From contig JAIMBL010000019.1 of the NCBI GenBank assembly GCA_023511615.1, forward strand, positions 1 through 37,119: a stretch of 37,119 bases of DNA, in the 5' to 3' direction. Of the stretch, positions 8,467 through 15,447 are shown piece by piece. The position numbers were made by a program, and so were the translations under genes. The notes beneath the pieces are model-generated. The model saw only the letters and a list, made by a program, of their open reading frames with translations. It had not been told where the DNA came from and searched no databases. The DNA comes from Leptolyngbyaceae cyanobacterium HOT.MB2.61 (GTDB lineage Bacteria > Cyanobacteriota > Cyanobacteriia > Leptolyngbyales > Leptolyngbyaceae). The number at the start of each line of letters is the position of its first letter. Positions within the stretch are counted from its first letter, which is position 1.

Positions 8467-9549
8467 TCAGAGTGAAGTCGCTTTGATGACTGGTTGAGTG
8501 GGATATTCTTTGATAAACCGTAAGGCGGACATGGGAACTCGCCGCCCAGGCAAGTAGCGGGGGGGCCGTCGATGCATGGGTCTATCTGCGTAAGTTCCTG
8601 GCTCAGGGAGCATTCTAGGTTGTTGGGCTCTGGCTACTGCGAGTCTTTCTTCGGCGATCGCGAACCAGATCTGCCCAAATGTTCGAGGATTAAGCTCCCT
8701 GCCCTTCAGTTCAGGAAATAGTTGGAAGAACCAGGCGTTTGTCAAACTATCCAATCTTGGGCTACTCGGCCCTCGCTCTCCCAGTTCTTGCAACCACCGA
8801 TCGTAATTGTTGCGATTGTAGGTACCTAATTTTGAGCGGGTTTCTGGGGAGAGTTGTGCCAGTATGTCATACAGCTTCTGGGCGATCGCGTCTGACTGTT
8901 GGGCAGAGTTAGATTCCACTGGATAAAAAACATGAATGACCCCGCGATCGTTCAGTAAATCCTGAAAGAATTGATAGCTAACTCCTAAGTGGGCAAGGCG
9001 ATCGCGCTGTTCTGCTTCCTTTTCAGATTGGGCTGTTTCAGGGGCTGGGGTGCTCTCCGAATCAGGCACCTGAATTGCAGGTGGAGGTGAAGCCTGAATC
9101 GATCCTGGGGATACCGCTGGTGGTAGTTCGGGAGCAGGACGGATCAGGTAATGACTAGCGAGGACTGCGATCAATACACCTGTGATACAGACCCCGCTGG
9201 CGATCAGAACTACGGGTAAAGTCCCCCAATTTCGCCCATTCTCTCGCCACCCTCTATCAACTGGGGTCACTACTCCTCCCAGCCTGAGGCACTCCTGAAC
9301 GATGGATTCTAACATCCGCAGGAGTTGCCCCTCATCAAGAGAAATGAGCCTGAGATCATTGAGGTATCTCAAAATTCTCTCCCCAACGAAGTCAACGTGT
9401 TCACTTTCCAGCTTCTGTCTACAGCAAAGCCGCCTTAAAAATTCCTTCGATTCCCGGCTTAGCGGATCTTCTCGAAGCACTCGCCGGGTGAACTCTAACG
9501 CATAGGCAGTGAGGCGATGCTTGTATTCACTTGTATGAGAAGTAGTCAT
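8467..9549 (-). CDS. single-pass membrane protein of unknown function
   Basis: I do not recognise the family. The 360-residue protein has a helical N-terminal part (1-95), a hydrophobic helix at about 111-136, a Pro/Ser-rich linker (about 137-178) and a C-terminal domain (about 181-325). That domain contains LGVSYQFFQDLLNDRG, LSPETRSKLGTYNRNNYDRW and NPRTFGQIWFAIAEERL. The tail is Arg/Pro-rich. This layout suggests a cytoplasmic helical domain joined through one membrane span to a second domain. It is convergent with nagZ (8 bp between stops) and divergent from the ribbon-helix-helix gene. A palindromic AT-rich site lies just upstream of its start. Confidence 0.85.
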   Translation of the reverse strand: MTTSHTSEYKHRLTAYALEFTRRVLREDPLSRESKEFLRRLCCRQKLESEHVDFVGERILRYLNDLRLISLDEGQLLRMLESIVQECLRLGGVVTPVDRGWRENGRNWGTLPVVLIASGVCITGVLIAVLASHYLIRPAPELPPAVSPGSIQASPPPAIQVPDSESTPAPETAQSEKEAEQRDRLAHLGVSYQFFQDLLNDRGVIHVFYPVESNSAQQSDAIAQKLYDILAQLSPETRSKLGTYNRNNYDRWLQELGERGPSSPRLDSLTNAWFFQLFPELKGRELNPRTFGQIWFAIAEERLAVARAQQPRMLPEPGTYADRPMHRRPPRYLPGRRVPMSALRFIKEYPTQPVIKATSL

Positions 9550-9565
9550 GGATTTTCTTGAATTA

Positions 9566-9593
9566 GTATATATGAACTATATACAGTATATAC
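9566..9593. promoter_or_regulatory. palindromic AT-rich operator candidate
   Basis: GTATATA (9566-9572) and TATATAC (9578-9584) form a perfect inverted repeat around TGAAC. It is followed at 9586-9593 by GTATATAC, itself a palindrome. The site lies between two divergent genes, 17 bases from the start of the membrane protein and about 100 from the ribbon-helix-helix protein. That protein is of a class that often binds such sites. Confidence 0.45.
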
Positions 9594-9695
9594 GCTTGCT
9601 GGAGAAAACTTACAAAAAACTGCAAAATAATCGTACAAATGTACTGCCAAACATCTATAATCCATATAGATCTCTTGTACTTTATCTGGTTTGCA

Positions 9696-10004
9696 ATGGA
9701 GAAAAAACTGGTTAGTTTTCGCCTTCCCGAAAATTTGCTGGCAGAGTTGAAGGCCAGGGCACAGGCAGAGGGTGTATCGGTTACCGAGCTTATCTGCCGG
9801 TTCTCCCAGCAAGGGTTGCACGGAAGCCTCCAGGAAGCGATGGGTAACAGTGGCGCTGACACGGATATCCGACTCGCCCTGGTCAGGTTGGAGGAGCGGG
9901 TTAACCGCCTAACCCAACTGGAAACCCGCCTGGATACCTTTTTGGGCACCAGGCTGATCGGCATCCACAGTGGTACAGGGCAGGGGGTATTACACAGCCG
10001 ATGA
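9696..10004 (+). CDS. ribbon-helix-helix (CopG/Arc-like) DNA-binding protein
   Basis: The first 40 residues read as a ribbon-helix-helix domain: a beta strand (KKLVSFRLP), helix A (ENLLAELKARAQAEG) and helix B (SVTELICRFSQQGL). The rest (about 45-102) is polar with a possible short coiled coil (IRLALVRLEERVNRLTQLETRL). I start at ATG 9696 because MEKKLVSFRLP is the domain's natural beginning. An in-frame ATG at 9639 would add an unlikely Ile/Phe-rich leader. Such proteins are often antitoxins or autoregulators, but no toxin-like gene follows within 90 bp. A TTGCAAAC hairpin follows the gene. Confidence 0.75.
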   Translation: MEKKLVSFRLPENLLAELKARAQAEGVSVTELICRFSQQGLHGSLQEAMGNSGADTDIRLALVRLEERVNRLTQLETRLDTFLGTRLIGIHSGTGQGVLHSR

Positions 10005-10014
10005 CAATAGAACC

Positions 10015-10033
10015 TTGCAAACACTACAGTTTG
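10015..10033. repeat. TTGCAAAC-type hairpin, copy 1
   Basis: TTGCAAAC-ACTACA-GTTTG has partial dyad symmetry. It nearly repeats the perfect hairpin at 10513-10536, which differs by one base in the loop. The two copies flank the gene at 10095-10511. Confidence 0.5.
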
Positions 10034-10094
10034 TGAATAAAGTTTGAGTTAATCTTGCAGAAATCCCGTTTCAGCAGCCAGAAAGGAGTCGCGA

Positions 10095-10511
10095 GTGAAC
10101 GCCGCCGAACAGGCAAACAGCCTGGAAGTTGCCAGCAAAATCGCCACTGTGGTTAACCTGTTCAAAGCTGAATTTCCTGATGCAAGGTCAGATCTGAAGC
10201 CGTGGGCCAATGATCCAGACACCCGCGAGCTGGTTGATCCCGACTCGATTGATATTGGATTTCACTTTCCTGGAGTTTCCAAATCCCTTCAGAGTCGCAG
10301 TATTTTGCTCCAGATTCGGTTTCACGAAGATTTGGAAACGGGCGATCGCCGCGTTATTGGCATTGAAATGGTAGGCTTTAACCACCGTGGCAAACAATGG
10401 CGACTCTCCACTATCGAAAATTGGGCGTTCGAAGGCGAAAGCTGCCCCACCCCCGAAAGGAGCGATAAGCTGAAAGCATTCCTCAGAAAAGTTTTGGAGC
10501 TATTTGACTAG
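10095..10511 (+). CDS. conserved hypothetical protein
   Basis: I do not recognise a named family. The 138-residue soluble protein includes DPDSIDIGFHFPGVSKSLQSR, ILLQIRFHEDLETGDRRVIGIEM and RLSTIENWAFEG, a mixed alpha/beta pattern without membrane segments or a signal peptide. The GTG start at 10095 is supported by AAAGGAG at 10082-10088, seven bases upstream. It has no neighbours of known function. Similar hairpins flank it on both sides, the second starting two bases after its stop. Confidence 0.75.
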   Translation: MNAAEQANSLEVASKIATVVNLFKAEFPDARSDLKPWANDPDTRELVDPDSIDIGFHFPGVSKSLQSRSILLQIRFHEDLETGDRRVIGIEMVGFNHRGKQWRLSTIENWAFEGESCPTPERSDKLKAFLRKVLELFD

Positions 10512-10512
10512 T

Positions 10513-10536
10513 GTTGCAAACACTAAAGTTTGCAAC
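10513..10536. terminator. perfect hairpin after the hypothetical gene (TTGCAAAC type, copy 2)
   Basis: GTTGCAAAC (10513-10521) and GTTTGCAAC (10528-10536) are perfect complements around ACTAAA, directly after the TAG at 10509-10511. The position suggests a 3' RNA structure or terminator, but no U-tract follows. A near copy at 10015-10033 precedes the gene. Confidence 0.5.
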
Positions 10537-11116
10537 AGTTCCGGCAGCGGACTTTTGCCCAGCGTCTGGCGATGGCCGCAAAGCTGACCCAGGGAGCAAA
10601 AGCCCTATCCCTACTGGGAGTTAAGCGCGCCAGGGGTGAAACTGGAACAGAAGAAGTGCGAAAAGTATTTGCCCGTGCAGTTCTAGGGGAGAAATGGCTT
10701 CCAGAACTAACCCCCACCCACGATGAGGAACAGATGTGGATTCAAGACTCCATTGGACTTGCCAGGCAACTGCATTCCCTTCTGGAATCCTTAAATATTG
10801 CTTACTACATCACTGGTGGAGTTGCCAGCATTGCCTATGGAGAGCCGCGAACAACCAGAGATTTAGATCTGGTGATTCAAATTGAGCGGAGTGAGATTAC
10901 GCAAGTTGTGACGGCTCTAGAACAGGCAGGATTCTACTGCCCACCGATCGCCGTAGAAGAGATTCGGATGGGGCAGGGTCAAGTATTGAGTGTCACCCAC
11001 ATTGAAAGGTGCAGAATGAGACATTGGATTTTTCCTACCTCTTTAAATGGGCAGGGGAGTTGGAATTGTCTGATGAATTAGCTCAGGCACTCCTTGAGGC
11101 AGGTGTTGATGCTTGA
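10530..11116 (+). pseudogene. broken nucleotidyltransferase-fold gene with internal deletion
   Basis: The open part encodes a nucleotidyltransferase-like protein. IAYYITGGVASIAYGEPRTTRDLDLVIQ carries the GG, YG and DxD features of the MNT/AbiEii-like fold. After SVTHIE (about 11013) the open frame gives junk and stops at 11081. In the +1 frame, from about 11014 to the TGA at 11114-11116, the DNA encodes KVQNETLDFSYLFKW and then AGELELSDELAQALLEAGVDA. That is the expected C-terminal helix region (LDFSYLxxW) of the same family. So about 50-60 codons are missing and the ends are joined out of frame. The start is unclear because the TTG at 10530 lies within the preceding hairpin. The tail overlaps the 3' end of alr by 34 bases. 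Confidence 0.8.
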
Positions 11117-12276
11117 CTCACGGCAATGCGGGGCAACCGGTGTTTGAAGCCGCAGAGGATTTCCCAGGAAATGGTGCCCAGTGTTTTTGCCCAATCATCC
11201 GCCGAGACGGAGTGATCGCCATCTCGTCCCAGCAGGGTCACTACCTCGCCTTCCTGGACATCGGGGACCTTGCTAACATCCACCATGAGCTGATCCATCG
11301 TGACCGTGCCGATTTGGGGAACTCGCTGTCCTCTCACTAAAACATGCATCTGGTTGGAGAGGTTGCGGGGTACCCCATCGGCATACCCAATTCCGACAAC
11401 AGCCATCCGCAGTTCTCGATCCGCAACGAATTGATGGCCATAGCTAACTCCTGTTCCAGGCGAAATGGTTTTTACCTGAGTCACCCTGGCTTTAACCTGC
11501 AAAGCGGGCTTGAGGTCTATAACAGAGCGCAAATGGTCAGCCGGGTAGAGTCCGTAGACAGCCAATCCAACTCTAACCATGTCATAGTGCAGGTTGGCGT
11601 TTGCCAGAGTTGCCGCCGAGTTTGCCAGGTGTAGTCGAGGTGGGTTGATGCCAGCAGCCCGGATCTGAGCGATCGCCGACTCAAACCGCTGGTGTTGCCG
11701 ATTCATAATGGTTGGGTCGGGATCATCTGCCGTTGCCAGATGAGAGTAAATGCTGGCGATTTGTAAATTGGGCAGACAATGAACCAGGTGCGCAAACTCT
11801 GTCGCTTGTTGGTAGGGGGTTCCTAATCGAGACATCCCTGTATCCAACTTGAGATGGACGGGCAGCGGTGGACGATCATCCAGGTTCGCCAGAGTTTCTG
11901 AGAAAATTAGTGCCTGCTGGGGTGTACAGATAGTGGGTTGCAGGTTCCAGTGGGCGATCGCCCGAATCTGATCGGGGGTATGGTTGGCTCCCAACACCAG
12001 AATTGGCGCATCAATGCCCGCTTCCCGTAACTCAATCCCCTCCGGGATCGTAGCCACTCCGAGCCAGGTTGCTCCTGCCCTCAGCACCACCTGTGCCACT
12101 GTTACTGCTCCGTGCCCATAGGCATCCGCTTTGATTACGGCCATCAGTGCTGTTCGGTCAGCCAGCAGGCTGCAAATTTGGCGAACGTTGTGGGCGATCG
12201 CGGCCAGATTGACCTCCACCCATGCCCGCTCTCGCTGCATCAAAGCCAGGCTTGGACTATGATCCCAACTCAACAT
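11083..12276 (-). CDS. alr: alanine racemase
   Basis: This PLP enzyme converts L-alanine to D-alanine for peptidoglycan. MAVIKADAYGHG carries the PLP lysine (Lys49), and SYGHQF (Tyr279) carries the second catalytic base. The C-terminal end CGFKHRLPR is family-typical, followed by about 12 extra residues that overlap the decayed nucleotidyltransferase on the other strand. I start at ATG 12276 (397 residues) because AGAGGAG lies about ten bases upstream. An upstream in-frame ATG at 12318 would place that ribosome-binding site inside the gene. Confidence 0.95.
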   Translation of the reverse strand: MLSWDHSPSLALMQRERAWVEVNLAAIAHNVRQICSLLADRTALMAVIKADAYGHGAVTVAQVVLRAGATWLGVATIPEGIELREAGIDAPILVLGANHTPDQIRAIAHWNLQPTICTPQQALIFSETLANLDDRPPLPVHLKLDTGMSRLGTPYQQATEFAHLVHCLPNLQIASIYSHLATADDPDPTIMNRQHQRFESAIAQIRAAGINPPRLHLANSAATLANANLHYDMVRVGLAVYGLYPADHLRSVIDLKPALQVKARVTQVKTISPGTGVSYGHQFVADRELRMAVVGIGYADGVPRNLSNQMHVLVRGQRVPQIGTVTMDQLMVDVSKVPDVQEGEVVTLLGRDGDHSVSADDWAKTLGTISWEILCGFKHRLPRIAVSQASTPASRSA

Positions 12277-12420
12277 GTCATCAACTCCTCTTATCACACC
12301 ACTCACACCATGATTCAAAAAATCATACTCTCATACCCAGAACAGCATCGTTGAATCTGGATATGAAATAGTTGCTGTATACGGCAGATGAGGGGGAGGG
12401 GAGAGGGGAGATCCGTGACT

Positions 12421-13209
12421 TCACTGCTGCTTAATGGGCACCAGATACATCTGCCCATCCTTGAGCTGTAACTGCCAGCCCAATTTCTCAATTTCCCGTT
12501 TGGCTCTCTCCTGGGTTGGCTTGTCTTTTACTTGAGTCGCCTGACTATAGATGGTGGCCCAGGACTGGAGGCGGACTGGAATGCTGTTGGGGTCTTTGCG
12601 GAGAAACTCTGCTGCCTGCTGAAAAATCGGCACCAAATCTTCGTCTGGAGTACCCCTGGCCCACTGTGCTGCCATCTCATGGGAACGAATGGACCCGGGA
12701 ATATCTCCCAGTAGCAACAGCTGATCCAGCCCCTTAAAGCGCCATACCTGATACGCTTTCGGGTGGATTTGGGGCGAAAGGGCGGTCGTTCCCCGATCCA
12801 TGTATTGAATGGCCAGTTCTGGTTTTCCTAGCTGGTAAGAAAGGGTGCCAGAGAGGAACAGGTAGACATCCACAAAGCGGGGATCGAGGCGAGTAATGAG
12901 GTCAAAATAGTGAGGACTGAGAGAATAGCCCGTTTGCTCCCGTACTGGGGTGTCTCCATAATATTGCAGGAAATTGAGAAATACCCAGTCGGCCAGGAGG
13001 TTATCGAAGCCAAAAGTGGGAACTTTCTTCAGCATCTCCAACCGGATGGCTTCTTGCTTTTCGGCCTGTTTGGGGTCAGAAACCCAGAGGGATGGGCGGT
13101 TTAATTGCGAACGCTGCATCCAGACAACGCCAGCCAGAGCGATCGCCGCGATCGCCCCACCCACCAGAAAGGGCACCCACTTCGCACCCCGACTTTTACG
13201 ATAAATCAC
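12421..13209 (-). CDS. membrane-anchored TPR-like protein
   Basis: The 262-residue protein has a basic N-terminus, one membrane helix (about residues 11-30) and a helical periplasmic or cytoplasmic domain. FGFDNLLADWVFLNFLQYYGD, LDPRFVDVYLFLSGTLSYQLGKPELAIQYMDRG and GIPGSIRSHEMAAQWA-like helices resemble tetratricopeptide units without strict consensus. I know related uncharacterised proteins in cyanobacteria but no function. It stands alone, with the start at 13209 in an AT-rich region. The spacer to alr has a purine-rich run (about 12390-12412). Confidence 0.75.
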   Translation of the reverse strand: MIYRKSRGAKWVPFLVGGAIAAIALAGVVWMQRSQLNRPSLWVSDPKQAEKQEAIRLEMLKKVPTFGFDNLLADWVFLNFLQYYGDTPVREQTGYSLSPHYFDLITRLDPRFVDVYLFLSGTLSYQLGKPELAIQYMDRGTTALSPQIHPKAYQVWRFKGLDQLLLLGDIPGSIRSHEMAAQWARGTPDEDLVPIFQQAAEFLRKDPNSIPVRLQSWATIYSQATQVKDKPTQERAKREIEKLGWQLQLKDGQMYLVPIKQQ

Positions 13210-13794
13210 ACAAAAGCCCTCCCTATCAAAAGTCTACGCGAGTTCTTCTAATTTCATCTGATTTCAATTGAGGACAGAGAGAACCCCAAAAATCGCAACT
13301 TAACAAAACGCAACTAATCCTTCGAAAACTTAGTGTAAAAATTTAACAAAAATGATGGTGAATCCCCTATCCCAATCCCCCCAGATTCGGTTAGATTGTC
13401 GGAAAGGTTTTCACCTGAGGCGATCAAGGTTGCTCAGTATCCGGCATAAATTGCGCATAATTAGCGCAGACAGAAAACTAGCCAGTAGATAGCCAGCAGG
13501 TATAGGTACCTGTATCCACTGCCCGGTCGGGTATTGGAAAATCGGTCTGCTGCCTGGTTAACCCCATTTGGTGCATCGATACTCCGAATCACCTTGAAAA
13601 CTGTCATCTATTAGATAGATTGCGATCGCGGCTTCCAGGTATCTTTGGATTCTGTTATTCCGATGTGACAGCCCAGGTTCCCTGCCGAAGCCAGATTGTG
13701 ATCGTAAATAGCGTCTAGTTCCGGTGGCTGCTCTACTGCCCCCGTGATCCGCTTCTATCACCTATAGGCAACTCTTCTATTTACTTGACAATCA
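13210..13794. other. 585-bp intergenic region
   Basis: I see no convincing gene. It separates two divergent starts (the TPR-like gene and the S41 protease), so it should hold both promoters. Small features include the dyad TGCGC-ATAATTA-GCGCA (13452-13468) and AT-rich sequence at 13300-13350. I cannot assign promoter elements with confidence. Confidence 0.4.
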
Positions 13795-15120
13795 ATGAAC
13801 CGAATCTCCAAGCGCTCTCCCCTGTTCCATCTTTCGCTTTGCGGTGGGGCAATTCTTACTACAACTACGCTTTCTTTTTTGGCTCCTGCTCCTGAACGTG
13901 TTAGTGCAGCTTTAGAGGACAGTCCTAAAACCATCCTTGACGAGGCGTGGCAAATTGTGAACCGGGAGTATGTAGACAACACCTTCAACCACACCAACTG
14001 GCAAGCCATCCGGCAGGAACTGCTGAGCAAGAACTACACGTCAAAGGAGCAGGCATACGCGGCATTACGGAAAGCCTTAGAGAAACTGAATGACCCCTAC
14101 ACCCGCTTCATGGATCCCAGACAATATGAGGCGCTCAGTAATCAAACTTCGGGAGAACTCTCCGGGGTCGGAATTCGTTTGGAGGTAAATGATCAGACGA
14201 AAATGCTGACCGTTGTGGAGCCAATTGAGAATTCTCCTGCAATGAAGGCGGGAATTCAATCTGGCGATCGCATCCTGGCGATTGATGGCAAATCAACCAA
14301 AGGCATGACCGTTGAAGATGCCTCTAACCTGATTCGGGGTAATGTGGGCAGCAAGGTCAAATTGAAGATTGGCAGAGATGGAAAAGCAAGCTTTGATGTG
14401 TCGCTGACACGGGCTCGCATTGAACTGCCAACGGTTCGCTATTCCCTGAAGCAGGAAAGCAATAGCCGGATTGGCTACATTCGCCTGACTGAATTTAGCT
14501 CCCATGCTGCCGAGCAGATGCGGCGAGCTATTCAGGATCTAACAGCGCAAAAGGTAGAAGGGTTTGTGCTTGACCTGCGTGGCAATCCTGGTGGCCTGCT
14601 TCAGTCCAGCATTGAAATTAGCCGAATGTGGCTGGACAAGGGCGCAATTGTGAAAACTGTTGACCGGATGGGCAAAGATGAGCGGATTTCTGCCAACCAA
14701 ACAGCCCTGACTAAACTTCCACTAGTTGTGCTGGTAGATGGTAACTCTGCCAGTTCCAGCGAAATCCTCACCGGAGCGCTGAAAGACAATAAACGGGCAA
14801 TGGTGGTTGGCAGCCAGACCTTTGGCAAAGCGCTGGTACAGTCTGTCCATTCCCTATCGGATGGGTCGGGCCTGGCGGTTACGATCGCCCACTACTACAC
14901 TCCCAACGGCACCGATATCAGCCATAAAGGGATTACCCCTGATGTCAAAGTGGACTTGACCGATAGCGATCGCCGGAAGCTAACTACCAATCCTAAACTT
15001 CTGGCAACGAAGGAAGATCCCCAATATGCTCAGGCAATCACCCTTCTGGAAAAGGTGGCATTGAAAAAACCTGCTTCCGCAGCCTCGGCAGTGCCACAGG
15101 TAAGCACCCACAAGGAGTAA
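13795..15120 (+). CDS. carboxyl-terminal processing protease, S41 family (Ctp)
   Basis: This exported serine protease of the Ctp/Tsp family would act in the thylakoid lumen or periplasm. A signal peptide occupies about residues 1-38, ending near APERVSA. The N-terminal helical part follows, then a PDZ domain (about 125-210, with SGVGIRLEVND and GIQSGDRILAIDG) and the catalytic domain. The Ser-Lys dyad is Ser320 in NSASSSEIL and Lys345 in TFGKALVQ, 25 residues apart as in the family. Cyanobacteria carry several paralogues (CtpA, which matures D1, plus CtpB and CtpC). The sequence around QTSGELSGVGIRLE looks closer to CtpB than CtpA to me, but I would not assign it without a tree. Confidence 0.93.
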   Translation: MNRISKRSPLFHLSLCGGAILTTTTLSFLAPAPERVSAALEDSPKTILDEAWQIVNREYVDNTFNHTNWQAIRQELLSKNYTSKEQAYAALRKALEKLNDPYTRFMDPRQYEALSNQTSGELSGVGIRLEVNDQTKMLTVVEPIENSPAMKAGIQSGDRILAIDGKSTKGMTVEDASNLIRGNVGSKVKLKIGRDGKASFDVSLTRARIELPTVRYSLKQESNSRIGYIRLTEFSSHAAEQMRRAIQDLTAQKVEGFVLDLRGNPGGLLQSSIEISRMWLDKGAIVKTVDRMGKDERISANQTALTKLPLVVLVDGNSASSSEILTGALKDNKRAMVVGSQTFGKALVQSVHSLSDGSGLAVTIAHYYTPNGTDISHKGITPDVKVDLTDSDRRKLTTNPKLLATKEDPQYAQAITLLEKVALKKPASAASAVPQVSTHKE

Positions 15121-15137
15121 CCAGATCTGGGTAAATC

Positions 15138-15216
15138 GGTAGTGCCCAAATCGTAATGATTTTTGAGTCGTTAATGATGGCGGCTAGCGCCACTCATCAT
15201 TACCTTGTTAGGTCTA
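15138..15216 (+). repeat. 79-bp structured repeat, family B, copy 1
   Basis: It matches the reverse complement of 24167-24245 with only four mismatches. GTAATGAT near the left and ATCATTAC near the right pair, and the inner TAATGATG/CATCATTA arms around a GC-rich loop can also pair. One end reads GTTAGGT and the other GCCCAAA. Confidence 0.85.
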
Positions 15217-15230
15217 CCGGTAAATCTTGC

Positions 15231-15295
15231 CCAAACCTCGGAGGTTTAGCACTGATGTGAGTCATAAGGTGCACAGGTTAAACCTCCGATGTTTG
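15231..15295. repeat. imperfect inverted repeat around a 15-bp palindrome
   Basis: CCAAACCTCGGAGGTTTA (15231-15248) contains the perfect palindrome AAACCTCGGAGGTTT. It pairs imperfectly with TTAAACCTCCGATGTTTGG (15278-15295). It lies between the protease and sbcC, downstream of the family B repeat. It could be a 3' structure of the protease mRNA or a fragment of a mobile palindrome. Confidence 0.5.
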
Positions 15296-15447
15296 GTATG
15301 CCTTTGCCAAAACCTCTAAGTTCGAGCGTAATTGAGTTCATATGTACTTTAGAGCGTCTGTACTGCTAATCTGGAGATCAGCGAACTGCACCTCTGCTAT
15401 TCACATGCGGTGAACCGTCGCGTAAGCTGCTGTAGCACCTGACTGCT

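Noticed and set aside
8467-11116. possible defence or toxin-antitoxin island (membrane protein, ribbon-helix-helix protein, nucleotidyltransferase)
   Set aside because: The ribbon-helix-helix gene has no toxin partner, the nucleotidyltransferase is broken, and the genes are not organised as one operon.
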